Below the pieces are notes generated by a model. It saw only the letters and a program-made list of their open reading frames with translations. It did no database searches and was not told where the DNA came from. Of a DNA stretch of 43,791 nt, positions 7,491 to 14,884 are shown one piece after another; positions within the stretch are counted from its first letter, which is position 1, and the number at the start of each line of letters is the position of its first letter. Both the position numbers and the translations under genes were made by a program. Origin of the DNA: WHTB01 sp050699035 (GTDB lineage Bacteria > Actinomycetota > Actinomycetes > Propionibacteriales > Nocardioidaceae); contig JBOHDE010000006.1 in assembly GCA_050699035.1 (NCBI GenBank), positions 1-43,791 of the forward strand, given 5' to 3'.

Positions 7491-8369
7491 ATGAAGCTGG
7501 TCACCTTCGAACATCGCGGCGAGACGAGAGTCGGTGCCGTGAACGAGGTCGGCGACGTCGTCGACCTGGCTGCCGACCCCGCCCTGCCGCGCACCATGGT
7601 CGACTTCGTGGCTCAGGGTGAGCCGGCCCTGCGGCGGGCCCGTGCCCTGGTGGCCGAGGGCGGCCGGGGCATCGCCGCGGACGACGTACGTCTGCTGGCG
7701 CCGATCCGGCCTCGCAACAACATCATGTGCGTCGGCAAGAACTATCTCGACCACGCCGCGGAGTTCGCCGGGAGTGGCTTCGACGCGTCGCAGCAGCAGG
7801 CGGTCCCGGAGCATCCGGTGGTGTTCACCAAGGCGCTCTCTTCGGTCATCGGCCCGGGTGACCGGATCGACGTCTCCGCCGACGACACCGCGACCACCGA
7901 CTACGAGGGCGAGCTCGGCGTCGTGATCGGGACCGGCGGCACGAAGATCGCGGCCGCCGACGCGTGGGACCACGTGTACGGCTACACCGTCGTCAACGAC
8001 CTGACCGTGCGTGCCCTGCAGCGTCAGCATGTGCAGTTCTTCATCGGCAAAAGTGCGGCGACCTACTGTCCGATCGGCCCGCAGATCGTGACCCGCGACG
8101 AGATCGAGGACATCACCGCGGTGTGGGTACGTACGCGGGTCAACGGAGAGGAGCGGCAGGCCGCCCCGCTGTCGGACCTGATCTTCTCGATCCCCACGCT
8201 GATCGCCGCCATCTCGGCGACCGTGTTGCTCGAGCCCGGAGACGTCATCGCCACCGGCACCCCGGCGGGCGTGGGCATCGGCTTCGACCCACCGCGGTAC
8301 CTCGCGCCGGGCGACGTCGTCGAGGTGTCGGTCGACGGCGTCGGCGTACTCACGAACCCGACCGGGTGA
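7491..8369 (+). CDS. Fumarylacetoacetate hydrolase family protein (292 aa)
   Basis: This is a divalent-metal hydrolase, decarboxylase or isomerase acting on beta-diketo or 2-oxo acids. The metal-ligand motif DYEGELGVVIG (Glu139, Glu141) and Asp170 in TVVND are present, followed by the catalytic-domain GTPAGVG (256-262). The N-terminal lid region is standard and the length is typical of the single-domain class. GAGGACT lies 6 bases before the ATG. The gene ends 4 bases before the end of the convergent ABC ATPase gene. With the upstream Ldh-family dehydrogenase it could carry out C-C cleavage late in the pathway, for example on a 2,4-diketo-3-deoxy acid or an acylpyruvate. Confidence 0.9.
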   Translation: MKLVTFEHRGETRVGAVNEVGDVVDLAADPALPRTMVDFVAQGEPALRRARALVAEGGRGIAADDVRLLAPIRPRNNIMCVGKNYLDHAAEFAGSGFDASQQQAVPEHPVVFTKALSSVIGPGDRIDVSADDTATTDYEGELGVVIGTGGTKIAAADAWDHVYGYTVVNDLTVRALQRQHVQFFIGKSAATYCPIGPQIVTRDEIEDITAVWVRTRVNGEERQAAPLSDLIFSIPTLIAAISATVLLEPGDVIATGTPAGVGIGFDPPRYLAPGDVVEVSVDGVGVLTNPTG

Positions 8370-8373
8370 GCGG

Positions 8374-9117
8374 TCAGGTCACCGCGAGCGCGCCGATCTG
8401 CTCGAACGTCTTGAACACGTTCGCCTTGGCGACGGCGACCTTCGGGTCAGACACGTCGCGCGGGAAGGGCAGCGACATGGTCAGGTCGTCGGCGAGCCGG
8501 CCGCCCTTGGCGAAGACCAGGATCCGCTCAGACAGCTCCACCGCCTCGCCGACGTCGTGCGTCACGAAGACCACGGTCTTCTTGGTCTCCTGCCACATGG
8601 TCTGCAGCTCGGCCCGCAGCGAACGGGCGGTGATCGCGTCGAGGTGGCTGAACGGCTCGTCCATGAACAAGACGTCCGGCTCGGTGGAGAACGCCCGGGC
8701 GATGCCGACCCGCTGCTGCATGCCGCCGGAGAGCTCACCGGGGAACTTCTTGCCCTTGTCACCGAGCTGCACCATGTCGAGGTAGTGCTGGCAGCGGGCC
8801 CGGGTCGCCTCGGACCGGTCCTTCTGGACGAACAGCAGGTTGTCCATCACGGTCCGCCAGGGCAGCAGCCGGGCGGCCTGGAAGACGTACCCCGCCCGCG
8901 CGGGCCGGCCGTCGTGGGTGATCGACACCCGCCCGTTGGTCGGCGTCTCGATGCCGCTCAGGATGTTCAGCAGGGTGGACTTGCCGCAGCCCGAGGCGCC
9001 CACGATCGACACGAACACGTGTCCGCCGATCTCGAGGTTGACGTCCTCGAGTGCGACCACCTTGTCGGCACCGACGCCGAACTCCTTGTGCAGGTGCTGG
9101 ACGGTGATCTCAGCCAT
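8374..9117 (-). CDS. ABC transporter ATP-binding protein, nitrate/sulfonate/taurine type (247 aa)
   Basis: This is the nucleotide-binding subunit of an importer: Walker A GASGCGKST (40-48), Q-loop VFQAARLLPW, signature LSGGMQQR (129-136), Walker B VLFMDEP (149-155) and the switch His in FVTHDVGEAV. It most resembles SsuB/TauB/NrtD-type ATPases. I start at the ATG at 9117 (MAEITV); upstream codons in frame lie inside the preceding permease gene. It is the last gene of a minus-strand operon in the order binding protein, permease, permease, ATPase. Confidence 0.92.
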   Translation of the reverse strand: MAEITVQHLHKEFGVGADKVVALEDVNLEIGGHVFVSIVGASGCGKSTLLNILSGIETPTNGRVSITHDGRPARAGYVFQAARLLPWRTVMDNLLFVQKDRSEATRARCQHYLDMVQLGDKGKKFPGELSGGMQQRVGIARAFSTEPDVLFMDEPFSHLDAITARSLRAELQTMWQETKKTVVFVTHDVGEAVELSERILVFAKGGRLADDLTMSLPFPRDVSDPKVAVAKANVFKTFEQIGALAVT

Positions 9118-10051
9118 CGTCGGGTCTCCTCGTCTCGGTCGGTTCGTCACGCCGGGGTCGAGGCCCTGCGGTGACCTTCTGCGTACCCGCACCGGCCGGG
9201 TCGAACCGCTCCTCGACGAGCTCCACGTCGGACGCCGGCCGCCACTTGAAGAAGTAGCGCGACAGCCGGTCGAACATGAACTTCTCGAAGACGAGCGCGA
9301 AGATGACGAACAGCAGGGCGTAGCCGATCACCCCATGGGCGCGGTGCGCGTCGTACCAGAACTTGATCGTCCAGCCGGCACCGTCCTGCCCGCCGAAGAC
9401 CTCGGCCACCACCAGGCCCTTCCAGCCCAGGGCGAACGCGTAGCGGCCGGCCGCGAACATGAACGGCATCAGCGACGGGATCAGCACATGGCGGATGATG
9501 TGCGCGCGGGTGACGTCGAACGCGCGCGCCATGTCGTACAGGTCGGAGGGCGCGTTGCGCACGCCCTCGCGGATGTTGATGATCACGTACGGGATGCCGG
9601 TGAGCACCACGGTCACGATCGGGCCGGTGATGCCGAATCCGAAGGCGAGACTGCAAAACAGCGCCCAGGCCAGGTTGGGCATCGCCAAGATGGCGACCAC
9701 CCAGTCGTTGAAGAACGCGTTGACCGCACGGGACAGTCCCATGCCGAGGCCGATCACGGTGCCGAGCACCATCGCGATCGCCATCCCGATGCCGAGGCGT
9801 TGCAGCGAGATCCAGAACGTCGCGTACATGTTGCGCGGTGCCAGCGTGTTTCCGGTGATCTCGTCCCACATGAAGCCGGCGACCTCGGTGGGCTGCGGGA
9901 GCACGTCGACGGCGAACGGCCAGATCGAGGTGACGACCTCGATGGTGATCATCCAGACGGCGAGGCAGACCAAGGGGAACGTCAGCCGACCGGCCAGCGG
10001 GCTCTTGAGTCCCCGGGCCACGCGGGCGGTGACGACCGTACCCCCGCTCAT
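9110..10051 (-). CDS. ABC transporter permease, SsuC/TauC-like (313 aa)
   Basis: This is an inner-membrane subunit of the same importer (BPD_transp_1 fold). It has a hydrophobic N-terminal segment (LTFPLVCLAVWMITIEVV) and several further membrane spans, with an EAA-type cytoplasmic loop (MARAFDVTRAHIIRHVLIP) that contacts the ATPase. The tail is hydrophilic and charged. The start is the ATG at 10051 (MSGGTVV), overlapping the upstream permease by four bases. Its end overlaps the ATPase start by 8 bases, so translation is coupled through the operon. Having two different permeases implies a heterodimeric pore, where SsuC/TauC systems usually use a homodimer. Confidence 0.9.
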   Translation of the reverse strand: MSGGTVVTARVARGLKSPLAGRLTFPLVCLAVWMITIEVVTSIWPFAVDVLPQPTEVAGFMWDEITGNTLAPRNMYATFWISLQRLGIGMAIAMVLGTVIGLGMGLSRAVNAFFNDWVVAILAMPNLAWALFCSLAFGFGITGPIVTVVLTGIPYVIINIREGVRNAPSDLYDMARAFDVTRAHIIRHVLIPSLMPFMFAAGRYAFALGWKGLVVAEVFGGQDGAGWTIKFWYDAHRAHGVIGYALLFVIFALVFEKFMFDRLSRYFFKWRPASDVELVEERFDPAGAGTQKVTAGPRPRRDEPTETRRPDDG

Positions 10052-10890
10052 GCCGCGATCGTCTTTCGCCAGCCGAAGAATCGACGCTCGATCACCTCGA
10101 GGACCACCTTCTCCAAGAACAGCGCCAGGATGTAGAAGGCGAGGATCCAGGTCAGGAACTCCGGCAGTCGGAACAGCTGGCTGGCGGTGCGCATCTCGAA
10201 GCCGATCCCGCTCGACGAGGCGAACACCTCGGTCAGGACGGTGACCTTCCAGGCGATCGAGAAGCCGAACCGGACACCGGTGAAGATGAACGGCGCCAGG
10301 TGCGGGATGACGATCTGCCGGTTGCGCTTCACCACGCCGACGCCGAACGACTTCGCCATGTCGACCAGGTCCTTGGGGATTGTCTTGATGCCCTCGGACA
10401 CGTTGACGCTGATCAGCGCGAACGTGGTGAGCACGATGGCCAGCAGCGGGCCGGTTGTCCGGTTGCCGAAGATGATGGCGGTGATCAGCGCCCAGATGAG
10501 GCCGGGGGTCGTGACCCCGATGGTCACGGCGTCGCGGAAGAAGCCGTTCAGCCACCGGTGCTGCATGAGTACGCCGACCGCCGCGCCGACGAAGAACGCG
10601 ATCGTGAACCCGATCCCGATCCTGGTCAGCGTGTCCGCGAACGCGCCGGGGACCTTGCCCGACGCCCACAGGTCGCCGAAGGTCTGGAAGACCCTGATCG
10701 GTCCCGGGAGGAGGTTCTCGTCCATGAACCGGCCCGAGGCGAACTCCCACAGGCCCAGCACGAAGAGGTACCCGGCGATCCGCCAGCCGCCCGAGCTGAA
10801 CCGCTGCCGGCGACGCTTTCGGCGTGCCAGCTCTTCGCCGGTGACGTACGGCGGGTCGGTCCTGGAGGGCGGGGCCACAGCGGTCGCCAC
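10048..10890 (-). CDS. ABC transporter permease, SsuC/TauC-like, second subunit (280 aa)
   Basis: This is the second membrane subunit of the importer, with a hydrophobic core and an EAA-type loop (VDMAKSFGVGVVKRNRQIVIP). I chose the GTG at 10890 (reading VATAVAPPSR) because AGGAGAGA lies 3-5 bases upstream. A GTG eleven codons earlier (10923) is open but lacks such a site. The N terminus before the first membrane span is long and very basic (ARRKRRRQRF), probably cytoplasmic. It sits 40 bases downstream of the substrate-binding-protein gene. Confidence 0.88.
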   Translation of the reverse strand: MATAVAPPSRTDPPYVTGEELARRKRRRQRFSSGGWRIAGYLFVLGLWEFASGRFMDENLLPGPIRVFQTFGDLWASGKVPGAFADTLTRIGIGFTIAFFVGAAVGVLMQHRWLNGFFRDAVTIGVTTPGLIWALITAIIFGNRTTGPLLAIVLTTFALISVNVSEGIKTIPKDLVDMAKSFGVGVVKRNRQIVIPHLAPFIFTGVRFGFSIAWKVTVLTEVFASSSGIGFEMRTASQLFRLPEFLTWILAFYILALFLEKVVLEVIERRFFGWRKTIAA

Positions 10891-10930
10891 AGTCTCTCCT
10901 CGGTCGTTCAGCGGTCGGGCCACGTGCCGA

Positions 10931-11995
10931 TCAGCCGTTGGGCGACAGTGCCACGAACTCCGGGGTCGGCGCGTCCTCCTTCAGGAAGTTCGCGTTGTCC
11001 GGGTCGAGGTTCTTCATCAGGTCCCAGATCGCGGTCTCGGTGGTGATCCAATCGTCGCTCTCCAGGAAGGGGCTGTCGACGAACCAGTCGTTGTCCCCGC
11101 TGACGAACTCGATCATGTAGTCGATGTCCTCCTCGGATTCGACCGAGAAGTGCTGCGGGTACTTCTGGACGGTCTCCGCCTTCTGCTCCTTCCACAGGTC
11201 GATGCCGGACTGCCAGAGCTCGAGGAACTTCACCGCGAGGTCCTCGTGTCCCTCGAACCACTCCTTGGTGGCGGTGAAGTTGTTGCCCAGGACGTGCAGC
11301 TCGCCGTCGCCCTCCGGGGCGAACTCGTCGTACAGCTGGAAGGGCAGCTTGCCGTCGTACATCAGCTCCAGCTCGCCCTTGCGCAGCTGGGGCACGGCGG
11401 CCTCCGGGATGATCGCGGCCACCTCGCAGTCGCCGCGGAGCAGGTTGGTCGGGTTGACGAAGTGGTCGTTGACGACCAGCTTGAAGTCACCGCCGCCGAC
11501 CCGGTAGTCCAGGTCGTGCATCTCCTTGGCGAGGACCGTCCAGAAGGCGGTGTTGGAGGTGGGGCCTGACACGCAGATCTTCGAGCCCTTCGGCACGTCC
11601 TCGAGGGTCTCGTACGGATCGCCGGCCCGGCGGATCATCGGGACGCGCTGGTAGTTGTACTTGCCGAAGGTGACGGTCTCGATGTCGGTCTCGGCCTCGA
11701 GGACCGGTGTCTCCTGGGTCGACATCGAGACGATGTCGCCGTGCCCGCCGGCGAAGTAGGTGAACTCGTCCCAGGTGGTGCTGGTCTCGATCACCACGTT
11801 GTTCTCGTCCTGCCACTTCTTGAGCAGGCCCGAGTCTGCCATCAGGTCCCACACGGGATCGGGGGCGAAGGCGAACTTGATCACCTCGCGCTCACCGTCG
11901 GCAGAGGTGGATCCTCCTCCACCGCCGCAGGCGGCCGTGACCAGCGCGACGGTTGTTGCCAGGGTGACGAGCTGCAGTGTGTGGGTGACCCTCAC
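10931..11995 (-). CDS. ABC transporter substrate-binding lipoprotein (354 aa)
   Basis: This is an extracytoplasmic binding protein for the adjacent importer. From the GTG at 11995 it reads MRVTHTLQLVTLATTVALVT followed by AAC, giving a type II signal peptide with lipobox Cys23 and a Gly/Ser tether. The mature part begins VIKFAFAPDPVWDLM, resembling NMT1/SsuA-like periplasmic proteins. I chose this GTG because it puts the basic residue directly before the hydrophobic core and AAGGG lies upstream. The frame is open 16 codons further up. The body is acidic and aromatic-rich; the ligand is unknown. The gene leads the minus-strand operon binding protein-permease-permease-ATPase, transcribed out of the 595-base intergenic region 11996-12590. 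Confidence 0.88.
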   Translation of the reverse strand: MRVTHTLQLVTLATTVALVTAACGGGGGSTSADGEREVIKFAFAPDPVWDLMADSGLLKKWQDENNVVIETSTTWDEFTYFAGGHGDIVSMSTQETPVLEAETDIETVTFGKYNYQRVPMIRRAGDPYETLEDVPKGSKICVSGPTSNTAFWTVLAKEMHDLDYRVGGGDFKLVVNDHFVNPTNLLRGDCEVAAIIPEAAVPQLRKGELELMYDGKLPFQLYDEFAPEGDGELHVLGNNFTATKEWFEGHEDLAVKFLELWQSGIDLWKEQKAETVQKYPQHFSVESEEDIDYMIEFVSGDNDWFVDSPFLESDDWITTETAIWDLMKNLDPDNANFLKEDAPTPEFVALSPNG

Positions 11996-12140
11996 CGTCT
12001 TCTGCCCTTCGTGTCGGAGCCAGCAGGGAGTGGCTCGTGTCACTCATTACATTGACGGGGCCGGGCTGCCGCACTGTCGGGACGCGTGAATCTTCGCCAC
12101 CACATGTGGCGGAGGACGTAACGCACCCCCTGCCCCCATC

Positions 12141-12164
12141 GCGCCGAGGTTGCGCGTATGTCGG
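12141..12164. repeat. Direct repeat copy 1 (24 bases), half of the IR at 12431-12495
   Basis: The 24 bases starting GCGCCGAGGTTGCGCG are identical to 12431-12454. The right arm found with the second copy is missing here, so this copy looks like an orphan half-element. Confidence 0.75.
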
Positions 12165-12184
12165 GTTGGGCGTGTTGCTCGCGA

Positions 12185-12241
12185 CGAAGTGAACGGAATT
12201 GCTGTCTGCAGACGCTGGTGGCGACAGTTTCGTTCACTTCG
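12185..12241. repeat. Inverted repeat A with 11-base arms
   Basis: CGAAGTGAACG (12185-12195) and CGTTCACTTCG (12231-12241) are perfect reverse complements. Inside them, CTGTC and GACAG extend the pairing after a small internal loop. It is not followed by a T-run and is not at a gene end, so a simple terminator role is unlikely. Confidence 0.7.
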
Positions 12242-12268
12242 AGCCAGCGGCATCAGCGCGCCTGTGTT

Positions 12269-12314
12269 AACGGCTGGGGAGGCGTGACACATACGTCACG
12301 CTTTCCCAGCCGTT
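12269..12314. repeat. Inverted repeat B with two-step stem
   Basis: AACGGCTGGG (12269-12278) pairs with CCCAGCCGTT (12305-12314). Inside, CGTGAC (12283-12288) pairs with GTCACG (12295-12300) around a 6-base loop, with a 4-by-4 internal loop between the stems. This is a strong cruciform or hairpin candidate. Confidence 0.75.
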
Positions 12315-12430
12315 GTACGAGTTCGGCCGCCGGATCGGGCCCGACTTCGTCGATCTGGAAGCATGGCTTCGCCGACCCGCACCTCCTACATTTCCCGGAC
12401 ACTGGTGCGGCGCAAGCCTCCCGAATACTC

Positions 12431-12495
12431 GCGCCGAGGTTGCGCGTATGTCGGACCGATGGCGGGACGGGGCGAACATAGGTGCAACCTCGGCG
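12431..12495. repeat. Inverted repeat C (contains direct repeat copy 2)
   Basis: CGCCGAGGTTGC (12432-12443) and GCAACCTCGGCG (12484-12495) are perfect reverse complements. TATGT (12447-12451) and ACATA (12476-12480) extend the stem. The left arm plus flank (12431-12454) is the second copy of the 24-base direct repeat at 12141-12164. Confidence 0.75.
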
Positions 12496-12590
12496 GGAAG
12501 GTTCGGGACGCGGGAGCCGCCAGCGCGCTGACGTGAGACTGCCGGGATCGCACATTGCCCGGACTGCGCCGGCATGCCTAGCGTGCGAGG

Positions 12591-13757
12591 GTGGTCGGCG
12601 AGTCGGGGAGCAGTGAGCTAGCGTCCTTGCGGCTGCTGCAAGTCGCTTCGTTCACCAGCTCGTTCGACCGCTTCCTGATCGCTCCGCTGATCGTGGTCAT
12701 CGCCGTCGACCTGGGCGAGTCGATCGCCGCGGTGACCCTCGCGGCGACCGTCTACTTCCAGGCCTACGGCCTGATGCAGGCGGCCTGGGCGGTGGTCTCC
12801 GACAAGCTCGGCCGGGTCCGCACCATCCGGCTGTCCCTGCTGCTGGCTGCCGTGGCCGGGCTCGCCTCCGCCGCCGCCCTCGACCTGGGCTGGCTGCTGA
12901 TCTGCCGAGCACTGTGCGGCGCCAGCTTCGCGGCCGCTGTGCCCGGCGCGATGATGTACGTCGGCGACACGACGCCCTTCGAGGTCCGCCAGGCACCGCT
13001 CACCGACCTGATGACCGGCGCCGCGATCGGCATCGCCCTCGCCACCTTGGGCGCCGGCCTGATCGGGGACTTCCTGCACTGGAGAATCGCCTTCGCCCTG
13101 CCGGCGCTGGGCGCGGGCGTCCTGGCGGTGCTCATGCGCGGCGTGCCTGAGCCGACCGACGTCGTCCGGATGCCGAATCGCCGGTCGTTCGCCCTGGTGC
13201 TGCGCCATCGGTGGGCCCTGGTCGTGCTGGCCCTGGGGTTCGGCGAGGGGGTGATCCTGGTCGGGCTGCTGACGTTCCTCCCCGTCACCTTGCAGTCGCA
13301 CGGCTCCAGCACGAGTACGGCAGGCGCGATCACCGCCGTGTACGGCGTGGTCGTGCTGGTGTTCGCCCGGGTCGTCCGTCGGCTGTCGTTCCGGCTGCCA
13401 CCGGCTCGGCTGATCGGGCTGGGTGGCGGCTGCGGTGCGCTCGCGTACGGTGCCATGGTTGCGGACCAGCAGGCGGTCGGCGTGCTCGTCGGCTCCACGC
13501 TGCTCGGCGCCGCCTGGGCGTTCATGCACTCCACCCTGCAGACCTGGGTGACCGAGGTGGTGCCGGAGGCGCGGGCCACGGCCGTCTGCCTCTTTGCGAC
13601 GATGCTGTTCACCGGATCCGCGGTGGCCAGCGGGCTCGGCTCCGGACTGGTCCTGGACGGGCGTTTCCGGCTGCTGTTCGTCCTCGGCCTGGTGCTGATG
13701 CTCGTGCTCGGCCTGGCGGCGACGACGTCGCGGCACCAGTACGCCAAGCGACACTGA
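12591..13757 (+). CDS. MFS transporter (388 aa)
   Basis: This is a major facilitator superfamily carrier in the cytoplasmic membrane. It is almost wholly hydrophobic, consistent with about 12 spans, and has the MFS signature loop between spans 2 and 3 (SDKLGRVRTIR, about residues 76-86). The GTG start at 12591 reads MVGESGSSELASLRLLQVAS, and GCGAGGG lies close upstream. The N-terminal half has many small residues (Ala, Gly), as in drug/H+ or metabolite carriers; direction and substrate cannot be assigned. It is followed on the same strand, after 146 bases, by the tctCAB genes. A third transport system in the same catabolic region suggests uptake or efflux of the substrate, precursor or product. 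Confidence 0.88.
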   Translation: MVGESGSSELASLRLLQVASFTSSFDRFLIAPLIVVIAVDLGESIAAVTLAATVYFQAYGLMQAAWAVVSDKLGRVRTIRLSLLLAAVAGLASAAALDLGWLLICRALCGASFAAAVPGAMMYVGDTTPFEVRQAPLTDLMTGAAIGIALATLGAGLIGDFLHWRIAFALPALGAGVLAVLMRGVPEPTDVVRMPNRRSFALVLRHRWALVVLALGFGEGVILVGLLTFLPVTLQSHGSSTSTAGAITAVYGVVVLVFARVVRRLSFRLPPARLIGLGGGCGALAYGAMVADQQAVGVLVGSTLLGAAWAFMHSTLQTWVTEVVPEARATAVCLFATMLFTGSAVASGLGSGLVLDGRFRLLFVLGLVLMLVLGLAATTSRHQYAKRH

Positions 13758-13779
13758 CGGATCCCGGCATCGGTGTCCG

Positions 13780-13792
13780 CGAAAGTTCACGG
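13780..13792. promoter_or_regulatory. Candidate regulatory motif CCGTGAACTTTCG (minus strand) upstream of tctC
   Basis: On the minus strand this reads CCGTGAACTTTCG. It differs at one base from CCGTGAAGTTTCG at 21304-21316, upstream of the flavin reductase-regulator gene, where a further CCGTGAAGTT copy occurs in inverse orientation (21414-21423). A shared motif in two promoter regions of the same catabolic locus suggests a common regulator. This is suggestive only. Confidence 0.3.
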
Positions 13793-13903
13793 TGCTTGCC
13801 ACTACGCACGCCCTACGAACGCGGTTGACTGCCGAACGTGGTCGACCGCCACAGCGTGCGCAGCGATGGCTCCGACCACGGCTGACCCGGTGAAGGAGTG
13901 GAC

Positions 13904-14866
13904 ATGAAGCGTACGAACCTGCTGGCCGTCGTAGCTCTCGTCGTCGGACTGAGCGCGTGTGGCGGCGGCAGCCAGGCCGACAGCAACGAGGGGCTGGACT
14001 GCCGCAACGTCGACTTCATCGTCCCGTACTCTCCCGGCGGCGGCTCCGACCGGCAGGTGCGACGGATGCAGCCGCACCTCGAGAAGGCCCTGGACGTGAA
14101 GATCAACGTCACGTACATGGAGGGTGGCGACGGCGCGATCGGCTGGCAGGCACTGACCGACAAGAGGCCGGATGGCTGCTCGGTCAGCAACGTGGTCGCG
14201 CCGAACATCATGCTCCTCTCGGACTCTGACCAGGATGTCGGCTTCAAGGCCGCCGACTTCGAGTACATCGCCTGGACGGAGGCGACGGCCAATGCCCTGG
14301 CGGTCGCCAAGGGCTCGCCCTACACGACGATCGAGGAGTTCGTCGACGCGGCGAAGCAGGATCCCGGTGGCCTCACGGTGGCTGGCGTCGGCGAGATCGG
14401 TTCGCTGCTGTCCGCCGAGCTCGGGACCGCGACCGGGATGGAGGTCTCCTACGTGCCGGTGAGCGGCGGCGTCGGCGACATCATCCCCGACATCCTCGGC
14501 GGCCACGTCGACGCCGGCATCGTCGGCGCGGCCCACGTCGCCGAGTCCAACGGCAAGATCGTGGCGCTCGGCATCACCGGCAGCGAGGAGTCGCCCGCGC
14601 TCCCCGACGTCCCGACGTACGAGGAACGTGGCTTCGAAGGGGCTACGCTCGGCCAGTCCTGGGGCGTCATCGCACCACCGGGGACGCCCAAGGACATCGT
14701 CAAGATCTGGAACGACGCGGTCCAGGAGGCGATGGCTTCCGAGGGTACGAAGCAGGCTCTCGAGGACGAGGGGCTGATGCCGTTGGAGCAGTCGCCGGAC
14801 GAGGCAGTCGACTACCTGAACGAGATGCACGAAGCGCTGAAGGCGGCCCGCGACAACGTGAAGTGA
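13904..14866 (+). CDS. tctC: Tripartite tricarboxylate transporter substrate-binding lipoprotein (TctC family, 320 aa)
   Basis: This is the extracytoplasmic solute receptor of a TTT system. It has a lipoprotein signal peptide (MKRTNLLAVVALVVGLSAC, lipobox Cys19) and then the TctC/Bug fold: VDFIVPYSPGGGSDRQVRRM near the N terminus, the APPGTPKDIV block late in the protein, and LPDVPTYEE. The ATG at 13904 has AAGGAG at ideal spacing; an ATG two codons earlier is less good. It is followed by tctA and tctB. TctC/Bug proteins bind carboxylates such as citrate, aromatic acids, dicarboxylates or nicotinate. The ligand here is not evident. Confidence 0.92.
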   Translation: MKRTNLLAVVALVVGLSACGGGSQADSNEGLDCRNVDFIVPYSPGGGSDRQVRRMQPHLEKALDVKINVTYMEGGDGAIGWQALTDKRPDGCSVSNVVAPNIMLLSDSDQDVGFKAADFEYIAWTEATANALAVAKGSPYTTIEEFVDAAKQDPGGLTVAGVGEIGSLLSAELGTATGMEVSYVPVSGGVGDIIPDILGGHVDAGIVGAAHVAESNGKIVALGITGSEESPALPDVPTYEERGFEGATLGQSWGVIAPPGTPKDIVKIWNDAVQEAMASEGTKQALEDEGLMPLEQSPDEAVDYLNEMHEALKAARDNVK

Positions 14867-14884
14867 CCGGGAGCGAGGGCGGAC

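Larger units (their letters stand above)
11996..12590. other. Intergenic region rich in nested palindromes
   Basis: These 595 bases separate the divergent ABC binding-protein gene and the MFS gene. I find no convincing protein-coding frame; the short frames present have no Shine-Dalgarno and overlap the palindromes. The region holds three separate inverted repeats and a 24-base direct repeat (listed separately), and must also contain the promoters for both flanking genes. CGCCAC...GTGGCG (about 12095-12113) is a further small palindrome. Confidence 0.6.

Noticed and set aside
9110..10750. Reading the second ABC permease as a 546-residue protein starting at 10750
   Set aside because: The first 230 residues overlap the other permease out of frame and are not protein-like; the ATG at 10051 gives a normal permease with a 4-base operon overlap.
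12043..12051. TGTAATGAG shared by the regions upstream of the ABC lipoprotein gene (12051-12043, minus) and the flavin reductase gene (21456-21464)
   Set aside because: Nine bases that look like a -10 element; too short to claim co-regulation.
12040..12575. Several 60-107-codon frames in the 12.0-12.6 kb gap
   Set aside because: No ribosome-binding sites, no family resemblance, and they read through the palindromes.
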